DNA from: Pantoea sp. Ap-967
GTDB lineage: Bacteria; Pseudomonadota; Gammaproteobacteria; Pseudomonadales; Pseudomonadaceae
DNA: 64,000 nucleotides
Assembly (NCBI RefSeq): GCF_011752565.1
Contig: NZ_VWXK01000016.1
Span: 1-64,000, forward strand
Direction of reading: 5' to 3'
Part shown: positions 33,857 to 43,157 of the stretch, in pieces
Layout of the letters: every line of letters starts with the position of its first letter
Position numbering within the stretch: the stretch's first letter is position 1
Translations under genes and position numbers: made by a program
The notes under the pieces: generated by a model
What the model was told of the DNA's origin: nothing
Databases searched by the model: none
The model's input: only the letters and a program-made list of their open reading frames with translations

Positions 33857-33880
33857 TGTTGCCTGGGCCAGCCCTTTCGC

Positions 33881-33925
33881 GTGTAGGAGCGGGCTTGCCC
33901 CGCGAAAGGGCCGGTACAGGCCGGC
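33881..33925. repeat. Single REP element between convergent genes
   Basis: TAGGAGCGGGCTTGCCCCGC followed by GAAAGGGCCGG and a short GGCC/GGCC stem lies between the convergent methyltransferase and MscS genes, a likely site of transcript ends. Confidence 0.7.
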
Positions 33926-33926
33926 A

Positions 33927-35951
33927 TCAGGCCGAAACCCCGCGCACCGGCATGGGATACACCTGGGCAAAACTCACCTTGTCGGTTTGGTCCACGCGCT
34001 TCTTCAGCCGCTCGTTGAACGCCCGGCTCACCGCATACTGGCCCCCGGAAATGGTGCGGAACTGCGCCGTCAGTACGAACCCGTTCAAATCCATGCGGTC
34101 CACCCCGAACACCTGCAGCGGCCCTTGCAGGTTGATGCGCAGCAGCGGGTCGTCGCTGATCGACTGCCCCACCTCATGAATCAACCCCAGCGATTCGTCC
34201 ACGTCGCTGTCATAGGTGAACTGCACCGAGAAAAACGCATAGGCGAACTGCCGCGACTGGTTGGTAACGGCCTTGATCTGCCCGAACGGCACCGAGTGCA
34301 CGAAGCCCTTGCCGTCGCGCAGGCGCAGGGTGCGGATGGTCAGGCTCTCGACGGTGCCGGCGTGGCCAGAGTCGAGCACCACCCAGTCGCCGATGGAGAT
34401 GGTGTCCTCGATCAGGATGAACAGGCCGGTGATCACATCCTGCACCAGTTGCTGCGAGCCAAAGCCGATGGCCAGGCCGATCACCCCGGCGCCGGCCAGC
34501 AGGGGCGCGACGTTGATGCCCAGGTTGGCCATGGTGGTGATGGTGCAGATCACGATCAGGATGACTTTCACCGCGTTGCGCAGCATCGGCAGGATGGTGC
34601 GCACCCGGGTGCTGGGCTGGCGCGAGGCGCGCCGGCCTACCGCGGGCTTGAGGGCTTCCTGGATGGCGGTGTCGAGCACCACCCAGAGCAGCCAGGTCAC
34701 CAGCAGGATCAGGCCGATGCTCGACAGCGAATTGCTGATGGCCTGGCCGAGGCTGTTGCTCAGGGCAAAGTCGATCACCGAGAAACCCCAGATACGCCCC
34801 AGCAGCTCGATGAAGGCCACCGCCATGAGGATGCGCAGCAGCGCGTGGGCCAGGCTGCGCAGCAGTTCCTTGTAGGGCCGCACGCGCTGCGCCGGGTCGT
34901 TTCCACGGGGCGCCAGCAGGTGTTGCAGCAAGGTGCTGAGAAACACCGTCGACACCAGCAGCACGGTGGTCAGCAGGGCTTTTTGCAGGGCTTTCTGGCT
35001 CTCTTCGCCTGCCCCAAGCAGGTGGATGGCCGATACCAGGATCATCAGCAGAATCGGCAGGTACCACAGGGCAGAAAAGATCCGCAGGGTTTCCTGCACC
35101 GCGCGGTGTTGCACGCGGTCCTGGTAGGCGCGGTTGCGGATCAGGTGGGCGACCGGGCGGCGCAGGCGGATCACCAGGCTTGCGAAAATGAAGGTGGCGG
35201 TGAGGCCGGTGATCACCGCGATGCTGGCGGTGATGTTGCCGCCCAGCTGGCGCGCGATCTGTGGGCTGGTCAGGGCGTCGCTCCAGGCGGCGAGAAAGCC
35301 GATCAAAAACAGCGGGCGCGGGGCCATGCGCTTGATCACCGCCACCGCGGCGCGCTTGTGGCCGGCGTCGAACAGGGTGATCAGGCAGAGGATGATCGAG
35401 GTCGAGAACAGGCCACTGCTGGTGGCGTAGGCCAGGCTCAGGCCCAGGGCGCGGGCCACCGACGGGTCGAGAAAACGGCTGACGTAGAGCGTCAGTGGCA
35501 GGCTGGCCAGGGCCGGCAGGGTGTAGGGCAGCAGGTAGCCGAGCAGGCTGCTGGCGCGTTTGCGTGAACGCAGCCAGGCCATGCCAGCCAAGCGCTTGGC
35601 AAGCCAGCGGCCCAGGGTGGTGAGCACGGCGAAGCTGGCGGCCCAGGCGAGGGTCAGCAGCACGAAGTTGCCGGCCAGCTGCAGCGAGTCGCTGGCCGAG
35701 TGGCGGTCGACCAGGCGCTCGACTTCCTGGGCGGCGCGGTCGGTGCGCAGGCGCCAGGCGTCGACCAGGTGGGCGTCGAGGTCAAGCTCCTGGGCGGCGC
35801 TGTCCAAGCCATCGGCCAGGGCACCGAGCAGGCCGCCTTGCAGCACTGCTTCCGGTTCGGCTGGGGGCGCATCGGCCGGGGCGGGGTCTGCGGCCAGCAG
35901 GTGGGTGCTCAGCAGGCAGCCGAGCAGCAGGGTGGAGAGAAAGCGCAGCAC
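33927..35951 (-). CDS. Large mechanosensitive channel of the MscS family
   Basis: This is a 674-residue protein with a signal sequence (LSTLLLGCLLSTHLLAADP), a short periplasmic helical region, about ten transmembrane helices, then the MscS pore helix and beta domain: NLGINVAPLLAGAGVIGLAI, GFGSQQLVQDVITGLFILIE and IGDWVVLDSGHAGTVESLTI. Such MscK/YbdG-like proteins open under membrane tension to release solutes during osmotic downshift. Translation starts at GTG 35951 with AAGGAG 7 bp upstream. The gene stands alone between REP elements. Confidence 0.9.
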   Translation of the reverse strand: MLRFLSTLLLGCLLSTHLLAADPAPADAPPAEPEAVLQGGLLGALADGLDSAAQELDLDAHLVDAWRLRTDRAAQEVERLVDRHSASDSLQLAGNFVLLTLAWAASFAVLTTLGRWLAKRLAGMAWLRSRKRASSLLGYLLPYTLPALASLPLTLYVSRFLDPSVARALGLSLAYATSSGLFSTSIILCLITLFDAGHKRAAVAVIKRMAPRPLFLIGFLAAWSDALTSPQIARQLGGNITASIAVITGLTATFIFASLVIRLRRPVAHLIRNRAYQDRVQHRAVQETLRIFSALWYLPILLMILVSAIHLLGAGEESQKALQKALLTTVLLVSTVFLSTLLQHLLAPRGNDPAQRVRPYKELLRSLAHALLRILMAVAFIELLGRIWGFSVIDFALSNSLGQAISNSLSSIGLILLVTWLLWVVLDTAIQEALKPAVGRRASRQPSTRVRTILPMLRNAVKVILIVICTITTMANLGINVAPLLAGAGVIGLAIGFGSQQLVQDVITGLFILIEDTISIGDWVVLDSGHAGTVESLTIRTLRLRDGKGFVHSVPFGQIKAVTNQSRQFAYAFFSVQFTYDSDVDESLGLIHEVGQSISDDPLLRINLQGPLQVFGVDRMDLNGFVLTAQFRTISGGQYAVSRAFNERLKKRVDQTDKVSFAQVYPMPVRGVSA

Positions 35952-36026
35952 TGGAGTACTCCTTGGGCAGGGTTACTCAAGGAACTGATTGTGCTTGGGG
36001 CGGGAAAGTTCGAAGTGGTGTGCTGT

Positions 36027-36118
36027 CAGGGCCGGCCCTTTCGCGGGGCAAGCCCGCTCCTACAGGGTCCGTACGGTCCTTGTAGGAGCGGGCTTGCCCC
36101 GCGAAGAGGCCGGCCCTG
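36027..36118. repeat. REP inverted pair upstream of MscS gene and downstream of sbp
   Basis: Two CGGGGCAAGCCCGCTCCTAC cores in inverted orientation separated by about 20 bp (AGGGTCCGTACGGTCCTT, itself palindromic), with outer GGCCGGCCCT arms. It lies 11 bp after the sbp stop and can end that transcript. Confidence 0.85.
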
Positions 36119-36128
36119 CGTACATCTT

Positions 36129-37130
36129 CTACTGCTGGTTGGTGTAGATCTGGTCAAACACCCCACCATCATTGAAGTGGGTCTTCTGCACGGTCCGCCA
36201 GTCACCAAAGGTCTTCTCCACCGACAGGAAATCCACTTTCGGGAAGCGGTCGGTGTACTTGGCCAGCACCGTTGCATCGCGTGGGCGCAGGTAGTTCTGC
36301 GCGGCGATTTCCTGGGCTGCCGGCGACCACAGGTACTTCAGGTATTCCTCGGCCACGGCCTGGGTGCCTTTCTTGGCCACCACCTTGTCGACCACGCTCA
36401 CCGGCGGCTCGGCTTCGGCCGATACGCTTGGATAGATCACTTCGAACTGATCGCGGCCGAATTCGCGGGCGATCATCTCGGCTTCGTTCTCGAAGGTGAC
36501 CAGCACGTCGCCGATCTGGTTGGTCATGAAGGTGGTGGTGGCGGCGCGGCCACCGGTGTCGAGCACGGGTGCCTGCTTGAACAGCTTGCCGACGAAGGCG
36601 CGGGCCTTGGTTTCGTCGCCGCCCTGTTTCAGCACATAGCCCCAAGCCGACAGGTAGGTGTAGCGGCCGTTACCCGAGGTCTTGGGGTTGGGCACGATCA
36701 CCTGCACACCGTCCTTGAGCAGGTCGGGCCAGTCTTTCAGGGCCTTGGGGTTGCCCTTGCGCACGATGAACACGGTGGCGGAGGTGAACGGGGCGCTGTT
36801 GTTGGGCAGGCGGCTTACCCAGTTGTCTGGCACCAGCTTGCCGTTGTCGGCCAGGGCGTTGATGTCGGTGGCCATGTTCATGGTGATGACATCGGCCTGC
36901 AGGCCATCGATCACCGCCCGCGCCTGCTTGCTCGAACCGCCGAAGGACATCTGCACATTGAGCTTTTCGTTGTGCTCGGCTTCCCAGTGCTTCTGGAAGG
37001 CTGGGTTGTAGTCCTTGTAGAAGTCGCGCATCACATCGTAGGAAACGTTCAGCAGGGAAGGGGCTGCCTGGGCCAGGTTGCCCAGGGCAAGGCCTGCGGC
37101 GAGCAGTGAGGCGGTGAAGAGTTTTTTCAC
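36129..37130 (-). CDS. sbp: Sulfate ABC transporter substrate-binding protein
   Basis: This is a 333-residue periplasmic protein with a signal peptide (LFTASLLAAGLALGNLAQAA). Conserved sulfate-binding family blocks are present: LLNVSYDVMRDFYKDYNPAF, MSFGGSSKQARAVIDGLQAD, VTFENEAEM and KYLWSPAAQEIAAQNYLRPR. It binds sulfate or thiosulfate and hands it to a CysTWA permease, which is not in the window, so the gene is an orphan here. Downstream is a REP pair; upstream is a 133-bp gap with a partial REP. Confidence 0.94.
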   Translation of the reverse strand: MKKLFTASLLAAGLALGNLAQAAPSLLNVSYDVMRDFYKDYNPAFQKHWEAEHNEKLNVQMSFGGSSKQARAVIDGLQADVITMNMATDINALADNGKLVPDNWVSRLPNNSAPFTSATVFIVRKGNPKALKDWPDLLKDGVQVIVPNPKTSGNGRYTYLSAWGYVLKQGGDETKARAFVGKLFKQAPVLDTGGRAATTTFMTNQIGDVLVTFENEAEMIAREFGRDQFEVIYPSVSAEAEPPVSVVDKVVAKKGTQAVAEEYLKYLWSPAAQEIAAQNYLRPRDATVLAKYTDRFPKVDFLSVEKTFGDWRTVQKTHFNDGGVFDQIYTNQQ

Positions 37131-37235
37131 GTTGCGTCCTTGTTCTTGGTGGATGTTGGCAGTTTGATGGCGACTATAGCGGGTGTGATTGTGCGGGCTA
37201 AAGAACTAAAAAGACTTTGGTTATAGCGCTGCCTG

Positions 37236-37259
37236 TACCGGCCCTTTCGCGGGGCAGGT
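37236..37259. repeat. Partial REP element
   Basis: CCGGCCCTTTCGCGGGGCAG is half of a REP core, at the 3' end of the K+ channel gene. It lacks the CTCCTAC end, so it looks truncated. Confidence 0.45.
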
Positions 37260-37263
37260 GGCA

Positions 37264-38085
37264 TCAGTGCTTGGGAAATAGCGCATTCCCGCAGCGGGAA
37301 CAGAATGCCGCGCCATGCTCATGGCTCTTTTTGCTGCACGTCGGGCAGTCATGCTGCAGCTGCTCGCCGCGCATGGCATTGGCAAGCTCGGCGGTAAAGA
37401 TGCCGGTCGGCACGGCGATGATCGAGTAACCGGTAATCATCACCAGCGACGACAGCACCTGCCCCAGCGGCGTCTTCGGCACGATATCGCCAAAGCCCAC
37501 GGTGGTGAGTGTGACGATGGCCCAATAGATGCCCTTGGGAATGCTGGTAAAGCCATGCTCCGGCCCTTCGATCACGTACATCAAGGTGCCGAACACCGTC
37601 ACCAGGGTCGACACGCTGACCAGGAACACGATGATCTTCTGCTTGCTGCCGCGTAGCGCGTCCAGCAGGTAGTGGGCCTGTTTGAGGTACGGGCTGAGCT
37701 TGAGCACGCGAAAGATCCGCAGCATGCGGATGACCCGGATAATCAGCAGGTACTGGGCATCGCTGTAGTACAGCGCGATGATCCCCGGCACGATCGCCAG
37801 CAAGTCGACCAGCCCGTAGAAGCTGAAGGCATAGCGCAGGGGCTTGGGCGAGCAGTACAAACGGGTGAGGTATTCGGCCAGGAAGATCGCGGTGAACCCC
37901 CATTCGATACCCGCCAGCAGGCCGGCATAGCCCTGGTGCACCTCGTCGATGCTGTCGAGGATGACCGTGATCAGGCTGGCGAGGATGATCAGCAGGAGGA
38001 TCTTGTCGAAGCGTCGGCCGGCGACGGTGTCGGTCTGGAAGACGATGACGTAAAGCCGCTCGCGCAGGCTCGCAAGGTTGTTCAT
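37264..38085 (-). CDS. Voltage-gated-type K+ channel with C-terminal zinc-ribbon-like tail
   Basis: This is a 273-residue protein with six transmembrane helices. The S4-like helix carries regularly spaced arginines (LLIIRVIRMLRIFRVLKLS) and the pore has the K+ filter TVGFGD at about residues 195-200, followed by VMITGYSIIAVPTGIFTAEL. Unusually, the C-terminus ends in two Cys pairs, CPTC and CSRCG, 17 residues apart, like a zinc ribbon. The rest matches bacterial Kv-type (ion_trans) channels. A metal or redox input to gating is a guess from the tail. Confidence 0.88.
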   Translation of the reverse strand: MNNLASLRERLYVIVFQTDTVAGRRFDKILLLIILASLITVILDSIDEVHQGYAGLLAGIEWGFTAIFLAEYLTRLYCSPKPLRYAFSFYGLVDLLAIVPGIIALYYSDAQYLLIIRVIRMLRIFRVLKLSPYLKQAHYLLDALRGSKQKIIVFLVSVSTLVTVFGTLMYVIEGPEHGFTSIPKGIYWAIVTLTTVGFGDIVPKTPLGQVLSSLVMITGYSIIAVPTGIFTAELANAMRGEQLQHDCPTCSKKSHEHGAAFCSRCGNALFPKH

Positions 38086-38130
38086 TGGCTCGTTCCACTG
38101 TTGCGATGGGCTGAGCCTAGGGACTGCGAT

Positions 38131-39003
38131 TCAGCTGTGCAAGCGGCGGGTGCGGCCGTGCCGAAGCTGGGCCAGGTGATTGCCCAGGTGCATCAGCCAG
38201 CAGGCGGCGACGAAGGGGGCGGTCAGGCCAGGCACCGGCAGCAGCTTGAGCAGCGGTTGCAGCAACAGGGCCAGTGCTATGGCCAGCAACGTCACCCAGG
38301 GTTTCTCGCCCTGGCGGCTGAACGCCAGCGCGGCCAGCGCGGCGTTGAAGCCATACAGCCCCAGCCACGCCGCCTGGGCCTGGTCGGCGAGCAGCGCCAC
38401 GCCGCCGCCAATGGCCGAACCGAGCACGGCCCACATCGCCGCATAGGGGTTGGCGATGAACATCCCGATGATGATCAACAACCCGGCCAGGGGCTGGTCG
38501 AGCAGGAAGATCTGCCCCACGCCCCGCGCCAGCGCATACGCAGGTTCCGCCTCGACGAAGCCGCTGGGCGCAGGGCTGGCGAACAGCAGGGCCACCCAGC
38601 CCAGTAGCACGAACGGTGCGGTGTAGGCGACCAGCAGTTTGCCGCCGCGCTTGCGCCATTGGTGGGTGATGATGCTCGACAGGCCGCCGGCGGCAATGAT
38701 CAGTGGCGGCAGGATAGCCGACCAGGGCAGCACGGTGCTGATCAAGATGCCGATCAGCACGCCGTTGTAGCAATACAGCCCAGCCTGGCGGTCGGCGCGG
38801 TCGTAGCCGCGGCGCTGCGCGGTGAGCAGGCCGGCGAGGGCGCCGAGCAGGGCGCCGCCGACCAGGTCGGGGGCGGTCAGCAGGATGGCCAGCAGGCAGC
38901 ACAGGCCGCACAGGGGGTTGCGCAGCAGCAGCACCTGGCTGAAACCGTTGAGCAGCGCCGTGGCCCAGTCGGGGCACGGGTTGACGAAATTTTTGGTGTA
39001 CAT
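38131..39003 (-). CDS. Urea transporter (UT family)
   Basis: This is a 290-residue membrane protein with about ten helices. It has the UT-family arrangement of two homologous halves: GFSQVLLLRNPLCGLCCLLA with GLYCYNGVLIGILISTV, and FLLDQPLAGLLIIIGMFIAN with LGLYGFNAALAALAFSRQGE, each half containing the urea-slot Asn motif (YNGVL, FNAAL). It passes urea across the inner membrane. The same window encodes ureidoglycolate lyase, which releases urea, so the context fits. It is separated from pykF by a REP pair. Confidence 0.88.
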   Translation of the reverse strand: MYTKNFVNPCPDWATALLNGFSQVLLLRNPLCGLCCLLAILLTAPDLVGGALLGALAGLLTAQRRGYDRADRQAGLYCYNGVLIGILISTVLPWSAILPPLIIAAGGLSSIITHQWRKRGGKLLVAYTAPFVLLGWVALLFASPAPSGFVEAEPAYALARGVGQIFLLDQPLAGLLIIIGMFIANPYAAMWAVLGSAIGGGVALLADQAQAAWLGLYGFNAALAALAFSRQGEKPWVTLLAIALALLLQPLLKLLPVPGLTAPFVAACWLMHLGNHLAQLRHGRTRRLHS

Positions 39004-39080
39004 GGGCAGTCAGCAAGGTTGATGGGCGAGCGGTGGGCCTCTTTGGGCCTCGGTTTTCCGCAGTTATGTGAAGCGTCGCC

Positions 39081-39177
39081 GCCCCTGTGGGAGCGGGCTT
39101 GCCCGCGAAGCGGTCAGCAGGTGTAGCCGTGTTGCCTGGGCTGACGCATTCGCGGGCAAGCCCGCTCCCACAGGGGA
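39081..39177. repeat. REP inverted pair (CGGGCAAGCCCGCTCCCACAG class)
   Basis: Arms CCCCTGTGGGAGCGGGCTTG and CAAGCCCGCTCCCACAGGGG are exact reverse complements about 60 bp apart. This is a different REP sub-class from the CTCCTAC type. It lies just past the pykF stop and probably ends the gcl operon transcript. Confidence 0.85.
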
Positions 39178-39188
39178 GGTGCGGGGCT

Positions 39189-40604
39189 TTAGGCCAGCGT
39201 CTCGATGCGCAAGGTATTAGTCGAACCCGGCTTGCCGAAAGGCACACCGGCGGTGATCAGCAGCGTGTCGCCACGGCTGGCCATGCCTTGTGCCTGGGCA
39301 ATTTCCAGGGCGGTGGTCACCACCTCGTCCACTTGGCGCAGGCGGTCGTTGACCACCGAGTGCACGCCCCAGGCCACGCTCAGGCGCCGCGCGGTCTTGA
39401 GGTTCGGCGTAAGGTTCAGGATCGGCGCCCGTGGCCGTTCGCGTGCCGCACGCAACGTCGAGGTGCCCGACTCGCTGTAGTTGACCAGCACCGCCACCGG
39501 CAAGATGCCGCTGATGCGGCGGATCGCGCAGCTGATGGCGTCCGACACGGTTGCCTCGGCCTTGGGCCGGCCCACGTCCAGCTGGGCCTGGTAGTCCGGG
39601 CCATTCTCCACCTGGCGGATGATCTTGCTCATCATCTGCACCGCTTCGAGCGGGTAGTCACCCGAAGCCGTTTCGGCCGACAGCATCACCGCATCGGCGC
39701 CTTCGGCCACGGCATTGGCCACGTCGGTGACCTCGGCACGGGTCGGGGCTGGCGAGAAACGCATGGATTCGAGCATTTGGGTGGCCACCACCACCGGTTT
39801 GCCCAGCTGGCGGCAGATGCCGATGATGCGCTTCTGGATTTGCGGCACGCTCTCGGCGGGCACTTCCACACCCAGGTCGCCGCGGGCGACCATGATCGCG
39901 TCGGACAACTCGGCAATCGCCTGCAACTGCTCCACCGCCGAAGGCTTCTCGATCTTGGCCATCAGGTAGGCGCGGTCACCAATCAGCTGGCGTGCTTCCT
40001 GGATGTCTTCGGGGCGCTGCACGAACGACAGGGCCACCCAGTCCACGCCCAGCTCCAGGCCGAAGTTCAAGTCGCGGCGGTCTTTTTCGGTGAGCGGGGA
40101 GAGGTCGAGCACCGCTTGCGGCACGTTGACGCCCTTGCGGTCAGACAGCTCGCCACCGGCCAGTACTTCGGTGTCGATGGCGTCGCTGTGCTTGGCGGTG
40201 ACCCGCAGGCGCAGCTTGCCGTCGTCCAGCAGCAGGTCCATGCCAGGCTGCAGGGCCGCGATGATTTCCGGGTGCGGCAGGTTGACCCGACGGCTGTCGC
40301 CTGGGGTGGTGTCCAGGTCCAGGCGCAGGGCCTGGCCGCGTTGCAGCTGCACCTTGCCTTCGGCGAAGCGGCCCACGCGCAGCTTTGGCCCTTGCAGGTC
40401 CATGAGGATGCCCAGCGGGCGGTTCAGCTGCTGCTCGACTTCACGAATCCACTGGTAGCGCAGGGCGTGGTCGGCGTGCTCGCCGTGGCTGAAGTTCAGG
40501 CGGAAGATGTTCACGCCCGCTTCGACCAGCTGGCGGATGTCGTTGATGCCTTTGATCGCCGGGCCGAGGGTGGCGAGGATCTTCACTTTTTTATCAGGCG
40601 TCAT
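39189..40604 (-). CDS. pykF: Pyruvate kinase
   Basis: This is a 471-residue enzyme with the full (beta/alpha)8 motif set: KILATLGPAIKGINDIRQLV, NIFRLNFSHG, the catalytic-lysine region YLMAKIEKPSAVEQL, MVARGDLGVEVP and the C-terminal domain. It converts phosphoenolpyruvate and ADP to pyruvate and ATP. It is last in the gcl operon, so glycerate from glyoxylate is channelled to pyruvate. Its ATG overlaps the ttuD TGA, showing coupling. Confidence 0.95.
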   Translation of the reverse strand: MTPDKKVKILATLGPAIKGINDIRQLVEAGVNIFRLNFSHGEHADHALRYQWIREVEQQLNRPLGILMDLQGPKLRVGRFAEGKVQLQRGQALRLDLDTTPGDSRRVNLPHPEIIAALQPGMDLLLDDGKLRLRVTAKHSDAIDTEVLAGGELSDRKGVNVPQAVLDLSPLTEKDRRDLNFGLELGVDWVALSFVQRPEDIQEARQLIGDRAYLMAKIEKPSAVEQLQAIAELSDAIMVARGDLGVEVPAESVPQIQKRIIGICRQLGKPVVVATQMLESMRFSPAPTRAEVTDVANAVAEGADAVMLSAETASGDYPLEAVQMMSKIIRQVENGPDYQAQLDVGRPKAEATVSDAISCAIRRISGILPVAVLVNYSESGTSTLRAARERPRAPILNLTPNLKTARRLSVAWGVHSVVNDRLRQVDEVVTTALEIAQAQGMASRGDTLLITAGVPFGKPGSTNTLRIETLA

Positions 40605-41875
40605 GATTGGGCAGTCTCAAGGATCAGGATGGCGCGGAAGTCGTTGACGTTGGTGCGGGTCGGCTCGGTGACGATCAGCGCGTCGAGGGCGGCGAAGTAG
40701 CCATAGCCGTTGTTGTTGTCCAGCTCGTCGCTGGCCGACAGGCCCAGGGCCTCGGCACGGGCGTAGCTGGCCGGGGTCATCACGGCGCCGGCGTTTTCTT
40801 CCGAGCCGTCGATGCCGTCGGTGTCACCGGCCAGGGCGTACACGCCCGGCAGGCCCTTGAGGCTTTCGGTCAGGCTGAGCAGGAACTCGGCATTGCGCCC
40901 GCCACGGCCATTGCCGCGCACGGTGACGGTGGTTTCGCCTCCCGACAGGATCACGCAAGGCGCCTTCAGCGGCTGGCCGTGCTGGACGATCTGCCGGGCG
41001 ATGCCAGCGTGCACCTTGGCCACTTCGCGCGATTCACCTTCCAGGTCGCCAAGAATCAGCGGGCTGAAGCCGGCCTGGCGGGCTTTTACCGCGGCAGCCT
41101 CCAGCGACTGCTGGGGCTTGGCGATCAGCTGGAAGTGGCTGCGGGCCAGGGCCGGGTCACCGGCCTTGACGGTTTCCGACGCGGGGTTGTTGAGCCAGTC
41201 GATCACCGCTTTCGGCGCATCGATGTTGTAGCGCTTGAGGATCGCCAGGGCTTCGGCCGAGGTGCTCGGGTCGGCCACGGTGGGGCCGGAGGCGATGACG
41301 GTGGCCAAGTCGCCTGGAACGTCGGAAATTGCATAGGTGTAGACGGTGGCCGGCCAGCAGGCCTTGGCCAGGCGGCCGCCCTTGATCGCCGAGAGGTGCT
41401 TGCGCACGCAGTTCATCTCGCCGATGGTGGCGCCGGACTTGAGCAGCGCCTTGTTGATCTGTTGCTTGTCGGCCAGGGTCAGGCCTTCGGCAGGCAGGGC
41501 CAGCAGGGCCGAGCCACCGCCGGACAGCAGGAAGATGACGCGGTCCTCTTCGTTGAGGTTGCTGACCAGCTCCAGCACGCGCTTGGCCACGGCCAGGCCG
41601 GCGGCGTCGGGGACCGGGTGGGCGGCTTCGACCACCTCGATCTTCTGGCAATTGGCGCCGTGGCCGTAGCGGGTCACGACCAGGCCGGACACATCGCCCT
41701 GCCAGCTTTTTTCGACCACTTCAGCCATGGCGGCAGCGGCCTTGCCCGCGCCGATGACGATCACCCGGCCGCTGCGGTCGGCGGGCAGGTAGGGTTCGAG
41801 GACTTGGCGCGGGTGGGCGGCGGCGATGGCTGTGTCGAACAGGTCGCGGAGAATTTTTTGCGGATCGACCGACAT
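40601..41875 (-). CDS. ttuD: Glycerate 2-kinase, MOFRL family (annotated TtuD/hydroxypyruvate reductase in related genomes)
   Basis: This is a 424-residue protein of the two-domain MOFRL/DUF4147 family: VIVIGAGKAAAAMAEVVEKS near the N-terminus, FLLSGGGSALLALPAEGLTL, the KGGRLAKACWPA loop and the C-terminal MOFRL block VILSGGETTVTVRGNGRGGR with LAGDTDGIDGSE. The family phosphorylates glycerate to 2-phosphoglycerate; older names call it hydroxypyruvate reductase. Between glxR and pykF it supplies the kinase step of the glycerate pathway. Stop overlaps the pykF start. Confidence 0.92.
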   Translation of the reverse strand: MSVDPQKILRDLFDTAIAAAHPRQVLEPYLPADRSGRVIVIGAGKAAAAMAEVVEKSWQGDVSGLVVTRYGHGANCQKIEVVEAAHPVPDAAGLAVAKRVLELVSNLNEEDRVIFLLSGGGSALLALPAEGLTLADKQQINKALLKSGATIGEMNCVRKHLSAIKGGRLAKACWPATVYTYAISDVPGDLATVIASGPTVADPSTSAEALAILKRYNIDAPKAVIDWLNNPASETVKAGDPALARSHFQLIAKPQQSLEAAAVKARQAGFSPLILGDLEGESREVAKVHAGIARQIVQHGQPLKAPCVILSGGETTVTVRGNGRGGRNAEFLLSLTESLKGLPGVYALAGDTDGIDGSEENAGAVMTPASYARAEALGLSASDELDNNNGYGYFAALDALIVTEPTRTNVNDFRAILILETAQS

Positions 41876-42010
41876 GGCAGGCTCCCAGTTATTGTTGTTC
41901 TGCAGAATCGAAAACGCCCCTGGAACTGCCTCCGTGCAGGCCGAACCAGGGGCGGGTGTTGCTCGGGTTCACCTCATGAACCTGTGGTCGCAGGTTCAGC
42001 GGTGTGGGCT

Positions 42011-42081
42011 TCATCGCGAGCTTTGCTCGCTCCTACCGGCGTTGCGCTGATCCCGTAGGAGCGAGCGCAGCTCGCGATGAG
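42011..42081. repeat. REP inverted pair between glxR and ttuD
   Basis: ATCGCGAGCTTTGCTCGCTC-CTAC and GTAGGAGCGAGCGCAGCTCG face each other across about 20 bp. Same class as the tandem array at 6663. It interrupts the gcl operon in a 218-bp gap and may tune the level of the distal genes. Confidence 0.8.
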
Positions 42082-42093
42082 GCCGGTAAGGTC

Positions 42094-42987
42094 TTACTTG
42101 TCGTCGCGGATCGAGAAGTTGGCCATGTGCTCCAGGCCTTTGATCAGCGCCGAGTGGTCCCAGTTGCCGCCGCCCAGGGCCTGGCAGGTGTTGAACACTT
42201 GCTGGGCATTGGAGGTGTTGGGCAGGTTGATGCCCAGTTCCTTGGCGCCTTGCAGGGCCAGGTTGAGGTCTTTCTGGTGCAGGTTGATGCGGAAGCCTGG
42301 GTCGAAGGTGCCTTTGATCATGCGCTCGGCGTGTACTTCAAGGATCTTCGAGGAGGCGAAGCCGCCCATCAGCGCCTCACGTACCTTGGCCGGGTCCGCG
42401 CCGTTCTTGGCGGCGAACAGCAGGGCTTCGGCAACGGCCTGGATGTTCAGGGCGACGATGATCTGGTTGGCGACCTTGGCGGTCTGGCCGTCGCCGTTGC
42501 CGCCCACTCGGGTGATGTTCTTGCCCATGGCTTCGAACAGCGGCAGGGTGCGCTCGAAGGCTTTCGGGCAGCCACCGACCATGATGCTCAGGGTCGCAGC
42601 CTTGGCACCGACTTCACCGCCAGACACCGGGGCGTCGAGGTAGGCAGCGCCGGTGGCCTTGATTTTCTCGGCAAAGGCTTTGGTGGCGGTAGGGGAGATC
42701 GAGCTCATGTCGATCACCACCTTGTTCGGGCCGACACCTTCGGCCACGCCGTTTTCACCGAACAGGACGGCTTCGACCTGCGGGGTGTCCGGCACCATGA
42801 CGATGATGAACTCGGCTTCCTGGGCCACTTCCTTCGGGTTGGCCAGGGCCACGGCGCCAGCGGCGATCAGGTCGGCCGGAGCGACATCGTGGTGGGTGGA
42901 AACGAACAGGCTGTGACCTGCTTTTTGCAGGTTCTGGGCCATGGGCTTGCCCATGATGCCGGTGCCGATGAAACCGATTTTAGCCAT
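42094..42987 (-). CDS. glxR: Tartronate semialdehyde reductase (2-hydroxy-3-oxopropionate reductase)
   Basis: This is a 297-residue beta-hydroxyacid dehydrogenase. It has the N-terminal dinucleotide motif IGFIGTGIMGKPMAQNL, the substrate block LDAPVSGGEVGAKAATLSIM, the catalytic lysine region GDGQTAKVANQIIVALNIQA and the KDLNLALQGAKELGI motif. It reduces tartronate semialdehyde to D-glycerate with NAD(P)H. It lies after hyi across a REP pair, in the usual P. putida gcl operon order. Confidence 0.94.
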   Translation of the reverse strand: MAKIGFIGTGIMGKPMAQNLQKAGHSLFVSTHHDVAPADLIAAGAVALANPKEVAQEAEFIIVMVPDTPQVEAVLFGENGVAEGVGPNKVVIDMSSISPTATKAFAEKIKATGAAYLDAPVSGGEVGAKAATLSIMVGGCPKAFERTLPLFEAMGKNITRVGGNGDGQTAKVANQIIVALNIQAVAEALLFAAKNGADPAKVREALMGGFASSKILEVHAERMIKGTFDPGFRINLHQKDLNLALQGAKELGINLPNTSNAQQVFNTCQALGGGNWDHSALIKGLEHMANFSIRDDK

Positions 42988-43035
42988 GAGAATGTGCCTC
43001 TTTTTATTTGTGATATCTCAAGCAAGCATTGGCCC

Positions 43036-43125
43036 CCTGTGGGAGCGGGCTTGCCCGCGAAGCAGGCACCGCGGTGGATGGCACCGGCTATGCCGGTGTT
43101 CGCGGGCAAGCCCGCTCCCACAGTG
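43036..43125. repeat. REP inverted pair between hyi and glxR
   Basis: CCTGTGGGAGCGGGCTTGCC and GGCAAGCCCGCTCCCACAG face each other with an inner GCACCG/CGGTG stem. It is the CTCCCACAG class, like the pair after pykF. It lies in a 170-bp gap inside the operon. Confidence 0.8.
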
Positions 43126-43157
43126 TCTGGTGTTTTCCTGGGGCTGGTGTTCGGCCC

